Assembly (NCBI GenBank): GCA_963922205.1
Contig: CAWUHX010000018.1
Coordinates: 1,116,001 to 1,180,000, forward strand
Origin: Romanomermis culicivorax
Taxonomy: Eukaryota; Nematoda; Enoplea; Mermithida; Mermithidae
DNA: 64,000 nt
Reading direction: 5' to 3'
Numbering within the stretch: the stretch's first letter is position 1; each line of letters starts with the position of its first letter. Below are positions 24,629 to 34,191 of the stretch, piece after piece. Made by a program: the position numbers and the translations under genes. The notes under the pieces were generated by a model. It was not told where the DNA came from, did not search any database, and was given only the letters and a program-made list of their open reading frames with translations.

Positions 24629-26023
24629 TTAAATACTATAATCGGTAAAAGTTTCACCATTTTTGTCAATCATTACGAGAGAGTCAAATTCTGCATATAT
24701 AATTGCTTCTATTCCACCACCAGGTATATCTTCTCCAAAGTTCATTTGCAAACTGGTTGTTCCTTTGTGTATAAGTTCCCAAAAATTACCATCCATACCG
24801 CAAGGAGTCAAATCAAAAACAAAAATTGCACAATGAGTCATAAAATTATTTCGAGTAATTACATTGCCTTTATTATCTGTACCAATCCCTACGCCTTCAA
24901 ATAATTGTATGAGAATACACAAATATTTGTTTTCTTTAAAATCTAGCATATAAGGCGTAGTAGGTAAAGTTGTAGTACCACTAGTTATTTTAATCTCATT
25001 TAATCCAAAATGTTTAAAATTAAAGGGGCTCTGATAATAATCACCCCTAGCGGCAGCACCATCAACGAGTGTGACAACAAGTCGACGAGGCAATGCTCCT
25101 GTGAACAACAAGTTTAGAGGTGCTGATCGAGGACTAGCTGTTATGTATAGACTTGTAACATGACATCGACGAATAGGGTATTTTGCAGCCATATTTTGTA
25201 ACATAGATTCAATAGCTGGATTGATATTATCTGCAACTTCTACCTTTTTAATAAATAAAGACATGCTTTTAACTTCGATTTTGTATGCCTCTGTGTCTGT
25301 AGATATAAATTTCTGCAAACAAAAATCATCTCCATGTCTGTATAAATCAATTTTCAAGGTACATTGATTCAGTAGAAAGTGTTCTTGCATAAATAGATCT
25401 GCATGTATGGGGGCCATTAATTCAATGACAGTACTGTTTTTGAACATTCGCACTCTTTACAAAGCACCCTTGTTTTTCTTTATATCAAGAATATCATCAT
25501 TTTCAAAAGCATAACCAGCAGCTGCAACATGCGTTGATTTAGCATCACGACCATAGTTCAATTCCGTTTCCAAATAAGATCTGTAAGCGTGTCTATCTCC
25601 GCTGAAATTTTAAACTGTAAAAAATATGTGCACATACATATAGTTATCAAAAACTTACCTGTCAGATATCAATTTTCCATTTAGGTAAATTTTGATCTGT
25701 TTAAAACATGTTTTACCAATCAGATTGATTGGTGCTACAACATTTCCAGTAGGGTTATTCTTGACATCTGATGTTAAAACGCAAGCACCACCATTAGCTT
25801 TCGTAATAGGAATAGCAAAGTATATAAAATTTTTTGATAAATCCAGCATATATGAATCTGGTGAAACAACAAACTCATACAGTCCCTCATTAGTACAAAG
25901 ATTCTGAAGTTGTATTTCAGACCAAAAATTTCTACAAATAGCTACTTGAGTTGGAGGTACTGTAAATAAATCTAATCCCCTTTTACTACTAGGAGATGAT
26001 GCAGCATCAATAAATTTACTCAT
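24629..26023 (-). pseudogene. Polinton major capsid protein (double jelly-roll type), one intron, one nonsense codon
   Basis: Exon 1 is 26023-25659 and exon 2 is 25601-24629, joined over a 57 bp GT-AG intron (25602-25658) that restores LISD-S-GDRHAY. Total 445 codons. The protein builds the icosahedral shell. Recognition rests on the N-terminal strand GLYEFVVSPDSYMLDLSKNF, the linker RSYLETELNYG, and the C-terminal IIYAEFDSLVMIDKNG, all typical of Polinton capsid proteins. Codon 170 is TAA (25457-25459), which divides the frame; otherwise it is intact. The start ATG overlaps the preceding gene's stop as ATGA, as in a compact viral operon. The gene is last in the array. Confidence 0.87.
25602..25658 (-). 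other. 57 bp spliceosomal mini-intron in capsid gene
   Basis: Donor CAG|gtaagttttt, acceptor aatttcag|CGG on the - strand, AT-rich interior. Reading through it gives an immediate TAA in the capsid frame; removing it restores a conserved segment. Confidence 0.8.
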
Positions 26024-26541
26024 TTTGAATAGATATCCTTAAAACCGACTATTCTACATGGAGTCTTTTTTAAGAATGACGAATGTTGTTTTAGCTGCTT
26101 ATGTTTATGTTGCTTTATTTGACCATTATTCAACATTTTATTGCTCTTCAAATGTATCATAGAAGTTACATGTTTGCGCTTTCCTAGACCTTTTCCTTTC
26201 TGAATATGATCACCTGTCTCGTGTAATAAATTGCTTGCTGCATTTCGCCCATGATCTGTAACACTTTCTTTAAAAGAACATCCTTCTACCATATCACCTG
26301 CAATTTTAGAACCTGCAGCAAGTGCGTGTTTTCCTGCAGACTTCAACAAGGGCATAGCTAGTCGCCATAAACTCTTGAAAAAATTACCCAATCCAGCTCC
26401 CTGGTGTCTATAATAAAATGGGTATGCTGCTCTAAAACCTTCCAATGCACCACCACCTAATTGAAATTGACTATCTTGTATGCTCTGTTGATAAATCTTG
26501 ACCCAGTAATCAACAGTTTCCGGAATATATACTGTATGCAT
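26020..26541 (-). CDS. Polinton minor capsid/core-like protein
   Basis: 173 residues, intact. An N-terminal acidic/aromatic part is followed by GGGALEGFRAAYPFYYRH, then the typical GAGLGNFFKSLWRLAMPLLKS, an Ala/Gly-rich helix and a very basic tail (GLGKRKHVTS, KQHKHKQLKQH). This arrangement recurs beside the capsid gene in Polintons and resembles adenoviral basic core or minor capsid proteins; the exact virion role is inferred. The stop overlaps the capsid start by 4 bases. The start ATG at 26541 is preceded by an AT-rich gap after the penton remnant. Confidence 0.75.
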   Translation of the reverse strand: MHTVYIPETVDYWVKIYQQSIQDSQFQLGGGALEGFRAAYPFYYRHQGAGLGNFFKSLWRLAMPLLKSAGKHALAAGSKIAGDMVEGCSFKESVTDHGRNAASNLLHETGDHIQKGKGLGKRKHVTSMIHLKSNKMLNNGQIKQHKHKQLKQHSSFLKKTPCRIVGFKDIYSK

Positions 26542-26661
26542 ATATTGCTTTGCAGATAAAAATTAAATAAATAAATAAATTAAGAGCATTTGCGAAAATT
26601 CAACCTGATGACAATGTGTCCAAAAGCAAATGAATGAATGATTGTGATAAATTCAATAGTA

Positions 26662-27579
26662 TTATAAGAATGAAGGAGTACCTCGCCTGAAATGTAATTT
26701 AACTATAACATTCCCAAATTGGAATGGTATAAACTCATTCATACTGTTTTTTATATTAATTTCAAGTACCGTAATTTCTTTCAATTGAATGGGTATATAG
26801 TGAGGTGTTTCATATAATCGGCTTACTATATCCTTGTATTTTCCCTGCACATTTACTATACATAAAAGTGGTGCTAAAGTATTTCCAACAATTTGATTTT
26901 CGATAATATTACAGTAAACATAAAAATTCTGTAAATCCTTTAAATTTGGAGCTGAATCCCCAACATTTATAAATGTTTATTTCCTGGATCGGCAAGAAAA
27001 GTTGATTTGGATGGTGGCATATGAGTGTTAGAATTTTTTGGTGGTTTTTCTCCAACAGTATATAGGTTAATATTGACACTTCTATTTAAAAAAATCTTCA
27101 GCAGTTGCATCAGAAGCAGTGTTAGTAGCGCTGAAACCAAGAATTTCCATTAAACACTTGCTTAGATCAATTCTACGCAAACTTGTACCACTTTTTATTT
27201 TTAAATTAACCAATCCTCATCCATGTTCATCGTGTGAAAATACAATTTCAATATCCTTTCCTGCAATAGCTGCTCCAATTTTAGCATTTAATTCCTCAAT
27301 TAAATCGGCTGCATTAAAGTAATGTTTTTCAAAAACTATTACTTTAATTTCTTTAAATTTATTTCCAATACCATCTGTAATTAATGTTATCACATTATGT
27401 CCACCATGGATGGAAATTGTAGCCCAGCTGTATGGATATATTATTTCACTTAAGCCCACCTCCCAATTTCCATCTAGTTTTAAACGGTAGGGTAAATGAG
27501 CTGAAAAATCGGAGGGTGTGTTTCCATATTCGCTATTACTAGGAAGAGTAATATAAAATTGGTTGTCAAAGGTTGTCAT
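26662..27579 (-). pseudogene. Polinton penton (single jelly-roll) protein, broken
   Basis: The N-terminal 120 codons are open (27579-27220) and carry the clear penton signature FYITLPSNSEYGNTPSDF followed by WEVGLSEIIYPYSW. A TGA after SHDEHG at 27217, then at least one frameshift near 27080-26960, separate this from the C-terminal piece 26870-26662 (DIVSRLYETPHYIPIQLKEI). The last motif is typical of the C-terminal end of this family. The protein would form the fivefold vertices. One ancestral gene of about 300 codons is inferred from order and spacing. Confidence 0.8.
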
Positions 27580-28037
27580 TATTATTTATAGTGTTAGCTG
27601 TTGTGGCTATTGTCTTTAATGAGTTTGGAGAAGGTAACAGTGTTGGTACAGGACTGGGTAATAAATATCCTATACAAGGGCACAATAAGCCAACCCACAA
27701 TTGTGTATTAGTATTGTAGAGATAAATTTATTATAGCCGTAATGACTACAATGTATATTAGTACGACCTGACTGAAAAACACCACTTCGTTTCAAGGTAG
27801 ATGTTTTCCAAACAACTCCCAAAACCTGATGCAAGATGTTTCCAAATGCGTACTATTATTACTGTCCATTTCAAAAAAAAAAATTTTTTATTTAACAATT
27901 AACTAGTCAATCATAAATTTATAAAAAGGCCGAGCTAGTAAAGTAACCAATAAAATTACACAAAAATACATAAAGCAGGCTGAGCTAGTAGAGTAATAAA
28001 ATTATACAAAAATAGGTAAAGAAGGCAGAGTTAACTT
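27580..28037. other. Polinton intergenic region with a short tandem duplication
   Basis: No reading frame. At 27925-28025 a ~55 bp unit containing 'agctagtaaagtaaccaataaaatta' variants occurs twice to three times. It is the largest non-coding gap between Polinton genes and could hold the promoter of the penton-capsid block. Confidence 0.4.
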
Positions 28038-28547
28038 TTACAAATGTGTACATAAATTATTTTGCAATTGACCTTCTACAGAAAACTTACAATGAAAGAA
28101 GTAACAAACTAACTTATTATTATAAGCAAAATTTGTAGTACTAAAACTTCTAAACATTTTATACATAGGAACACATCGCGCTTTATAATACAAAAAATAC
28201 AAAGTATATATACCACAAACTCTTCTAGAAAAATTTTGTAGGCGTTTCACATTTATGTGTCTTACTGCAGCATTCTTGTTAATATAGTTTATAAAAGCAG
28301 GAATCATTGGTGGTACACCATATGAATCAAAATAATATGCAGAGTTGTCATTATCAAAATACATAGCGATCCAATGACTTCCTTTTTGAAAAGATGAATC
28401 TATGTTTGCAATTAGAGCGGCTGGTCTTCTAACTATCTTTGGTAATGTATCACAAGCAAAAACTCTGAGAAAAATTTTTGATAATAGTCTATCTTGTTGA
28501 ACATAATATGCCAGTTCAAAGTTGTTCATCATAATTGTCATCGTCAT
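28038..28547 (-). CDS. Polinton adenain-like cysteine protease
   Basis: Up to 169 residues, intact frame; the start is more likely at ATG 28529 (MNNFELAYYV) than at 28547. This is the capsid maturation protease of the adenovirus (C5) type. Catalytic positions in the long numbering: His58 in GSHWIAMYF, Asp74 in YYFDSYG, Gln104 in RLQNF, Cys111 in RRVCGIYTL. The motif VFACDTLPKI near the N terminus is also typical. It overlaps the end of the integrase gene by 14 to 32 bp. It is one of the few Polinton genes here without a visible lesion, although the C-terminal 40 residues are not conserved. Confidence 0.85.
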   Translation of the reverse strand: MTMTIMMNNFELAYYVQQDRLLSKIFLRVFACDTLPKIVRRPAALIANIDSSFQKGSHWIAMYFDNDNSAYYFDSYGVPPMIPAFINYINKNAAVRHINVKRLQNFSRRVCGIYTLYFLYYKARCVPMYKMFRSFSTTNFAYNNKLVCYFFHCKFSVEGQLQNNLCTHL

Positions 28548-29625
28548 CGTTTTGTATATCCTTTTCTAAAATCCAGCTGTTGAATTTTTCAGGATAACCC
28601 CACCACTTCACAAGTAGTTTATTTTGACCGTCTGGTAAATGTTTAGTTTTTAAAATCTTTTCAATTTTATATTTTTTGATATCAGGGTTAAAATCAATTT
28701 TCTGTAGCTCTTTTTCATAAAACCATCCTTCCATATCTTCTCCTTCCAAATCCTTAATTCTATAAAGTATTTGGTTTCTAGTCTTTACAGTTTGTTTTAC
28801 CCTGAAAACTTCCTCACTCCATTGAGGTAAATAACCTTTGTCGAACACACCTCTATGCTAACTAATTCGCACGTAATCTCCTATATCAATCTTAGGTTTT
28901 CTAGTGTATGTGTTCTTGGGGTGCAGTCTCTGCCATATAAATTTTTCATTGGAATAATTAACATTAACTGGTTTTTCACCAATTGATCTATGAATAGAAT
29001 GATTATAGTTTGAAACTACTGTTGATAGAATATCGATCCATTTATAAGTGGTAAACTCTGTAAAATATTTAAACAATTTAGTTTTTAAGGTTCTATTAAA
29101 TCGTTCTACTATTGAACATATTATGTCTTCATTCTGGGAAGTAAAAAGTTGTATATCATTTAGTTTTAATAATTTTTGGAAATCTTTGTTGACAAATTCT
29201 TTTCCTTTATCGCTGCCCACTCTCCAAGGGATTCAATTTCTTTTCAAAATATTTTGAAAAGCATCACATACATTCTTTGCATGTTTTGATTTCAATGGTT
29301 CAACCTATGCGTATTTACTTAATACATCTATACATGTAAACATAAATTTATATCCATCGTTAAAATCTGCTAAAGAAGACATATCTGCCAAATCAATTTC
29401 CCATTGTTGATCCATAGCTGTAACATAAATATGGTTACGTGAAAACTTTTTGTTGACTTGCTCATGTAATGTATAACTATCTTGTTTTGAGAGCCAATCT
29501 TCAACATTTTTACATGTAATTGTTTAATTGTGTTTTCTAGCTTCAACATATAATTTTCCAATACTAGAAAAAGCTGTAGGATTTCCATGTAAATTTTTGT
29601 ACAATTTTGAAAGTAGTTAATCCAT
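28516..29625 (-). pseudogene. Polinton integrase with chromodomain, five in-frame stops
   Basis: One uninterrupted frame of 369 codons apart from stops at 29617, 29524, 29305, 29233 and 28858. It is a retroviral-type DDE integrase that inserts the element and makes the 6 bp duplication. Visible: KLYKNLHGNPTAFSSIGKLY (N-terminal region), first Asp in QQWEIDLADM, second Asp in GSDKGKEFVN, catalytic Glu in SIVERFNRTLKTKLF, and a C-terminal chromodomain (YKIEKILKTKH, WWGYPEKFNSWI). The stops are point changes, with no frameshift. Separate short frames seen in this stretch are pieces of this one gene. Confidence 0.88.
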
Positions 29626-29629
29626 TGTT

Positions 29630-30426
29630 CTAGTATAAAGGGGTATATTGTCTAAGTGTTCTAGCTTTTCTCCGTATCTTCTTTTCTGTTGAGTTTCCTT
29701 TACTCAAGATTGTATTGTCTTTGATATCTTCTTGGTCACTTGAAAATACACCAACACCTTTCACGAGGGATTTATTCAACTGTTTGAGACTACCGTTTGC
29801 CTGATTATCTGATTCTTCAGCAGCCGTTTGGTAGGAGAGTTTCTGAGGTAGAGTGAATAACATTCTGCGCAAAGGATTTCCTATAGCCTCTAAGGGTACA
29901 TTACTTTTTCTCAAAGCATTAGCAAATTCACCGACAAATCATGTAATAAATCAATAATATGGGAACATTTAATTAATTTTCCATCAATTAATATTTCTCC
30001 TTGCTTGTTAACATGTATACTAGGGTTACGTGGCACATGTTCCAATAATAATGATGCAGAACATTTAAATTGTTTGAGAATTCTACTGAGTAATTTCTCA
30101 TCATTCAACCAATCTTTTTCCTCAACCTTTAAATTAATGCTATCACTTTCATCATTAGTATTTTCTATTAAAATTATGGTAGCAGGTTGGGCGTTTTTGT
30201 GTTCAAAAGTTAAATATTGTGACAATAATTGAGAGTACATTTTGTATTGTTCTTCGGGTGTTAATACATTATCCTTCATAATGTGCTCTAATTTGTTACG
30301 ATACATATCAACTTGTCTAGCTATACCCATCTTTTCATTTGCACTCGACGAAGAAGAAGCCTGAGAGTTATTCAACTTATTCAGAACCTCATGAGGGATA
30401 AGAGCAAATTTACTAGCAAATTTCAT
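29630..30426 (-). pseudogene. Conserved Polinton protein of unknown function, frameshifted
   Basis: Starts at ATG 30426 (MKFASKFALIPHEVLNKL), directly after the stop of the upstream gene. The conserved segment GEILIDGKLIKCSHIIDLLHDLS is followed, after a 1-base frameshift near 29928, by GEFANALRKSNVPLEAIGNP and a basic tail. Polinton-like elements of other animals often have a protein with this 'I.W.G.I..(G)S.IIDL..D' region, and I recognise it only at that level. It is probably structural or assembly-related, which is inference. The Ser-rich stretch SQASSSSSAN is low complexity. Confidence 0.6.
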
Positions 30427-30427
30427 T

Positions 30428-30781
30428 CTATAATAATTTCTCTGTAACAAAAGCTGCTAGTGTAGATAATAAAGCCGGTAGTACTAGAGGTAAAAATGCT
30501 CCACCATTTTGAACTATTCTCGTACGTTTATTATGTAAGTCTTTTTTCTTGTTTTTTCCGTGTCTTGTAGCTAAAGCTCTGAGCAATAATTTATGCTTTG
30601 CCAATTTCTTTTTTAACTTTGAATAATTAGGGATATAACCATTCAATATGTTCAAACAAATTTCCCATATACAACAGATCAAATCGGGGGAAGAATGTTG
30701 AAGAAAAACACATCTTTGAACACAATTTGAATTTTTCAACACATTGAGCTCGTGAATATATTTCTTTAACCTAGAAGCCAT
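30428..30781 (-). CDS. Small basic Polinton protein with C-terminal hydrophobic segment
   Basis: 117 residues, intact. A predicted helical N-terminal half (LNVLKNS, LICCIWEICLNILNG) is followed by a Lys/Arg-rich middle (KLKKKLAKHKLLLRALATRHGKNKKK). The end has RIVQNGGAFLPLVLPALLST and a Val/Leu tail. The 'R.V..GGF...L.P.L' ending recurs in small proteins of Polintons and related viruses. A membrane-active or internal capsid role is possible but not shown. The stop TAG is followed at once by the next gene's ATG. Confidence 0.6.
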   Translation of the reverse strand: MASRLKKYIHELNVLKNSNCVQRCVFLQHSSPDLICCIWEICLNILNGYIPNYSKLKKKLAKHKLLLRALATRHGKNKKKDLHNKRTRIVQNGGAFLPLVLPALLSTLAAFVTEKLL

Positions 30782-30875
30782 ACAAAATAGACTGTACAGT
30801 ACATAAAAATATCACAATAATGACCAAATGTTAAATGGACATTGAAACAGTTAATGTATTACATTAAGATAGTAA

Positions 30876-31327
30876 TCAAGCTTCATTTTGTATAATAATA
30901 TTCAACTCTTCGAGTCTAGAAAAAGCATACAAATTATTAATATTCATAAAAAACAGTTTGAGTGTTGTATCTAGCTTTAAAAAAGGATCTTCTACAAAAA
31001 TAGATAGAGGTTCCATCATATCCAGTTCTATTAGTAATAATTTAGCAAAACACCAAAATTGTGTAACTTTTTTACGTCCCATAGGTAAACCAACTTCAGG
31101 ACGTAAATGATTGCATGCCTTAGCTGTCTTTGTAAAAAATCTTGGCTTCAGGTGAGAAACGAGTCCAAAACAAATCAGCCATCTCGCTTTTCTGTTTGTT
31201 GGTTAGTGTTTTACCTCAAATAAAAATAATATTATAGATTAATAACTAGGTGAATAAATAGATAAAAATTTTTACCTTTTAGTTTACTTTGCACCATTCT
31301 GACAAAAGCTTCAAATGGGGCAGACAT
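30876..31327 (-). pseudogene. Small Polinton gene with 61 bp intron, frameshifted
   Basis: Exon 1 (31327-31276) codes for MSAPFEAFVRMVQSKLK. A 61 bp GT-AG intron (31215-31275) follows, and exon 2 continues KTLTNKQKSEMADLFWTRF. A 1-base frameshift near 31130 leads to TAKACNHLRPEVGLPMGRKK and on to the stop at 30876. I do not recognise the family. It begins just downstream of the membrane-protein gene, and its size (about 150 codons) suits a minor structural or accessory protein. The alternative reading is that only the downstream 68-codon frame (31082-30876) is used. Confidence 0.5.
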
Positions 31328-31460
31328 TGTAATTGGCACAGAAGAAACAAAGAAACAAATTATAGAAAAACGACCAACCTCTTCCAAAATTTTGACTAAA
31401 CTGATGTACTGTCAAATATTTTTTTCTGACTACGTAATAAATCCACAGTATCACTATATC

Positions 31461-31829
31461 CTAATTTAGTTCCCTTGATGTACAAGTTTTGAAATTTACT
31501 GGTAGGGCTACAGCAAGAAAATACAGTAGGATTGAAAATATATATTTTGAAACACATTCGTAATTGCATAATTGACCATCATTCTGAGGACATTGTAAAA
31601 TTGTTTCTACAAAATGTAGTAAGGGTGTTATATGCAATTTATAATTTTCCCATAATAATTCCTGATCTGTACCATTATTTGTATTTGGTATCATAAAATC
31701 TGTAACATTTACAGTTTCTCCATTTTCATAAATTTGCAAAGGATATTGTAACCATACAATAAAATCAGATATAAAAAGAATTACGGTAAGACTATTAAGA
31801 AAAGTGTATTTACTGTATAACATATCCAT
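31461..31829 (-). CDS. Polinton putative membrane glycoprotein, unknown family
   Basis: 122 residues, intact, ATG start. A hydrophobic segment at residues 10-30 (signal anchor) and a second at about 96-112 (YIFSILLYFLAVALPV) flank a roughly 65-residue loop. The loop has two N-glycosylation sequons (N41-V-T, N52-G-T) and three Cys (80, 88, 92). It is unlike the capsid module genes around it. It sits between the packaging ATPase and the small intron-containing gene. It could be an envelope, entry or viroporin-like protein, or an unrelated ORF; only the membrane topology is supported. Confidence 0.5.
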   Translation of the reverse strand: MDMLYSKYTFLNSLTVILFISDFIVWLQYPLQIYENGETVNVTDFMIPNTNNGTDQELLWENYKLHITPLLHFVETILQCPQNDGQLCNYECVSKYIFSILLYFLAVALPVNFKTCTSRELN

Positions 31830-31880
31830 AAATAATAAGATCCGACTAACTTGTAAAAAGTTTTCTGTAAAAAGGATGAA

Positions 31881-32576
31881 TCATTTAGGTGTATATAAAA
31901 TCATATGATTATTGTTAGGAAATATATTAGATCTAAGTCGATATTTTTCAGGACATGTCTGTGTAAGATCTATTAATAAATAGCCATATGGTATACTGGT
32001 AGCATCCTCATACGCTTCTATAAAATAATTTGAAGTAGTTGGGAAAATCTGTTGAGCCAGTGTGCCCACTTGTAATCTATTGCTAGGGTTTTTTAAAAGA
32101 ATCAAATATTGAGCATTTATTCTACTTGTACGCATTCCATCAAAAAAGGCGTTTTGAACTATATGTATAATTGATAGATTCCAGTGATGCGATCCTTTAG
32201 TAAAAAGTTGAGTTAAACGTTTATCATTCTTCATCTCTTGCATCATATCATCCATAATTAATAGTTTAGGTGTATCCTTACTTTTTTGAAGTTTGTCCAA
32301 GTTGGGTGAACCTTGAATGAATTCTAGGTAAGAACATTTTTGAACTAATTCATCGTAAGCTTCTTGCCATTCAGAATAACGCCAATAATTTTTCACAGGT
32401 GCAGGGTGAATCATTTCTTTAGCAAAAATTACAAGTTTTTTAACGAATTGTGTTTTTCCTGATTTTGTTGGAGCGGAAACTATGCAGTTAAATGGATATT
32501 TCCATACATAAAACTCATCAAAATCTGACATCTTCCAAGAAAAACCAACCACTTTTTTACTTGGACACTTTTTCAA
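31881..32576 (-). CDS. Polinton A32/FtsK-type packaging ATPase
   Basis: 231 residues, intact. It powers genome packaging into the capsid. Walker A is SAPTKSGKTQF (Lys41), Walker B is KLLIMDDMM (Asp109/110). The conserved KGSHHWNLSIIHIVQNAFF with a sensor-like Gln/Asn follows, and then the C-terminal IPYGYLLIDLTQ and KYRLRSNIF typical of Polinton ATPases. It is the first gene from the right inverted repeat and may be transcribed from it. Length is normal for the family. Confidence 0.92.
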   Translation of the reverse strand: MKKCPSKKVVGFSWKMSDFDEFYVWKYPFNCIVSAPTKSGKTQFVKKLVIFAKEMIHPAPVKNYWRYSEWQEAYDELVQKCSYLEFIQGSPNLDKLQKSKDTPKLLIMDDMMQEMKNDKRLTQLFTKGSHHWNLSIIHIVQNAFFDGMRTSRINAQYLILLKNPSNRLQVGTLAQQIFPTTSNYFIEAYEDATSIPYGYLLIDLTQTCPEKYRLRSNIFPNNNHMILYTPK

Positions 32577-32695
32577 AATGATTTTATTTCATTGAGATTC
32601 TATTTATAATTATCAAAATTTCAATACAGTAAAACACAAATAGTTGGACAAAACAAAATACAGTGAAGCTAACTTCCATGAAACATTGAACATGC

Positions 32696-33734
32696 ATCTT
32701 TTTCTTTTTCTACTACATATGCTCTTTTTTCTTTATCCACGACATGTTCTCTTTAGAGCCATTTTTGTTTTTCATACATTACCTTCTCAGGTCTTTTTCT
32801 TTTTTCTAGGCAGTTTACAGTAGTCTGAGCTCATGGGTTAAATAGGATAATTTTGTAATATAAACAAACAACAGGTTAGATATTTGAAAAGTCATCCAGT
32901 AGTGTTTTTCCTTTGGTGGCCATGGCTTCTTTAGTCGACCCGGCCATTTTGGTCCGTATTTTGTTGCACAAATTGGTGTAAGTACAGGTGCTTTTTTCAC
33001 TGCTGGCAAGATGTTCTCTTTTTGGATTGATAACATTTTTCCTGTAGGTCTATTTCGACTAGGCATGCTCTTTGTCCTTTGTTCACTACACCATCTCTTT
33101 CAGATCTATGTATAATCTTTTCTGCATGTTCTTTCTCTATGCCCCCTAGGTGTGCTCTTTTCCCTTGTTCACTTTTTCCAAATTGATTTTGGTTTTGTTA
33201 CCTAACCTTTTTTCCTTTGTACACTATATGCACCGTATGTCCACTTTTTCCAGATCCATTTTTGGTGTTTTTTTACCTTACCTTTCTCACCTTTGTGCAC
33301 TACACGGGCACTGTATTTCCAGTAATTTCCAGATCGACTTTTTGCCTTACTTTTTGTGCCGTACTTGTATACTGTATGTCCATTTTTTTGTTCCACATAT
33401 ATTTTCGTTTTCCATTTTCCATTCATCATTGATTCTCCTTTTTCATCTACAATAACACACCTATTACCCTAACTCCACTATTACCATAATCAAAAATTAC
33501 CGTAATTCCACTATTACGGTAACTCTAGAACCTGTATCCTTAACGGTACGACCTATAAATGGACAAAGAAATTGACTGTATATGTTTACTGTACAACCTA
33601 TAAATCGGCCAAAAGTCGACCGTACATGTTTACTGTAGGACCTATAAATCGACCAAAAATGACAAATTATAGGTCGTACACAAAAGATAGGGGTATCCTT
33701 AACCATACGACCTATACGGGCCGGCCTTACTACT
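32696..33734 (-). repeat. Polinton right terminal inverted repeat
   Basis: Reverse complement of 23485-24471, including the subrepeats at 33530-33700 and the blocks around 32700-33070. It has about 75 bp near 32900-32990 that the left copy lacks. By eye the two arms differ by several percent plus indels, so they have diverged since insertion. Confidence 0.88.
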
Positions 33735-33740
33735 CACGTG

Positions 33741-34041
33741 TGAGCATGCACAGCTCGTGTTTTGCATACATTTGGGCTTTTGCATGATTTTATGTGGATT
33801 ATCAAAAAGGGCCCTGCTGTTTGCGCAGGCCCATTGTTGGATATTTTTGTAATTATTATGTGTGTGTAGATTTTTGGTGTTTCCCGGAATGATGGTTAAA
33901 CAATAGAAAAAGACGAAAACAAAGTACTTAATGAAAGTAACTAATTGCAGCAAAAGAAAACCTATTTGTACAGAAATGAAAAACATATTTTTTACATTAG
34001 TCGGAAAAATGAGATTTTACCAAATTTCACTCTTTTTTACA
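33741..34041 (-). repeat. 3' LTR of element 1, proximal fragment
   Basis: Colinear without indels with 37957-38257 (offset 4216). On the - strand it starts TGTAAAAAAGAG at 34041, directly after the polypurine tract. Together with 23003-23484 it makes 783 bp, the same length as the intact copy. Confidence 0.93.
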
Positions 34042-34054
34042 TTCCTCTCCTTCT
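34042..34054 (-). other. Polypurine tract of element 1
   Basis: AGAAGGAGAGGAA on the - strand, abutting the 3' LTR; the plus-strand priming site. It matches in style the tract of element 2 (46431-46443). Confidence 0.75.
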
Positions 34055-34191
34055 GAAAAGGACGACCCCATCGGTCGAACCAGTGCGGCAGGGTTTCGAG
34101 ATGATTTGTTTCCCCTAGGAAAATAGCGTGGCTTCTTTGAGCAAACGGTTCACTGTAAGTTCCAGTTTATGAGTTTTGAACATATATTCTT

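Larger units (their letters stand above)
23485..33734 (-). mobile_element. Polinton/Maverick, 10,250 bp, lacking DNA polymerase B
   Basis: Starts AGTAGTAAGG and ends in the inverted CCTTACTACT. It is flanked by the 6 bp duplication CACGTG (23479-23484, 33735-33740), as expected for Polintons. Inverted ends of about 1 kb enclose, all on the - strand, ATPase, membrane protein, small genes, chromodomain integrase, adenain protease, penton, minor capsid/core-like protein and major capsid protein. The usual length is 15-20 kb with a protein-primed PolB; no PolB motifs were seen in any frame here. Capsid, protease and ATPase together imply a virion-forming ancestor. Confidence 0.93.
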
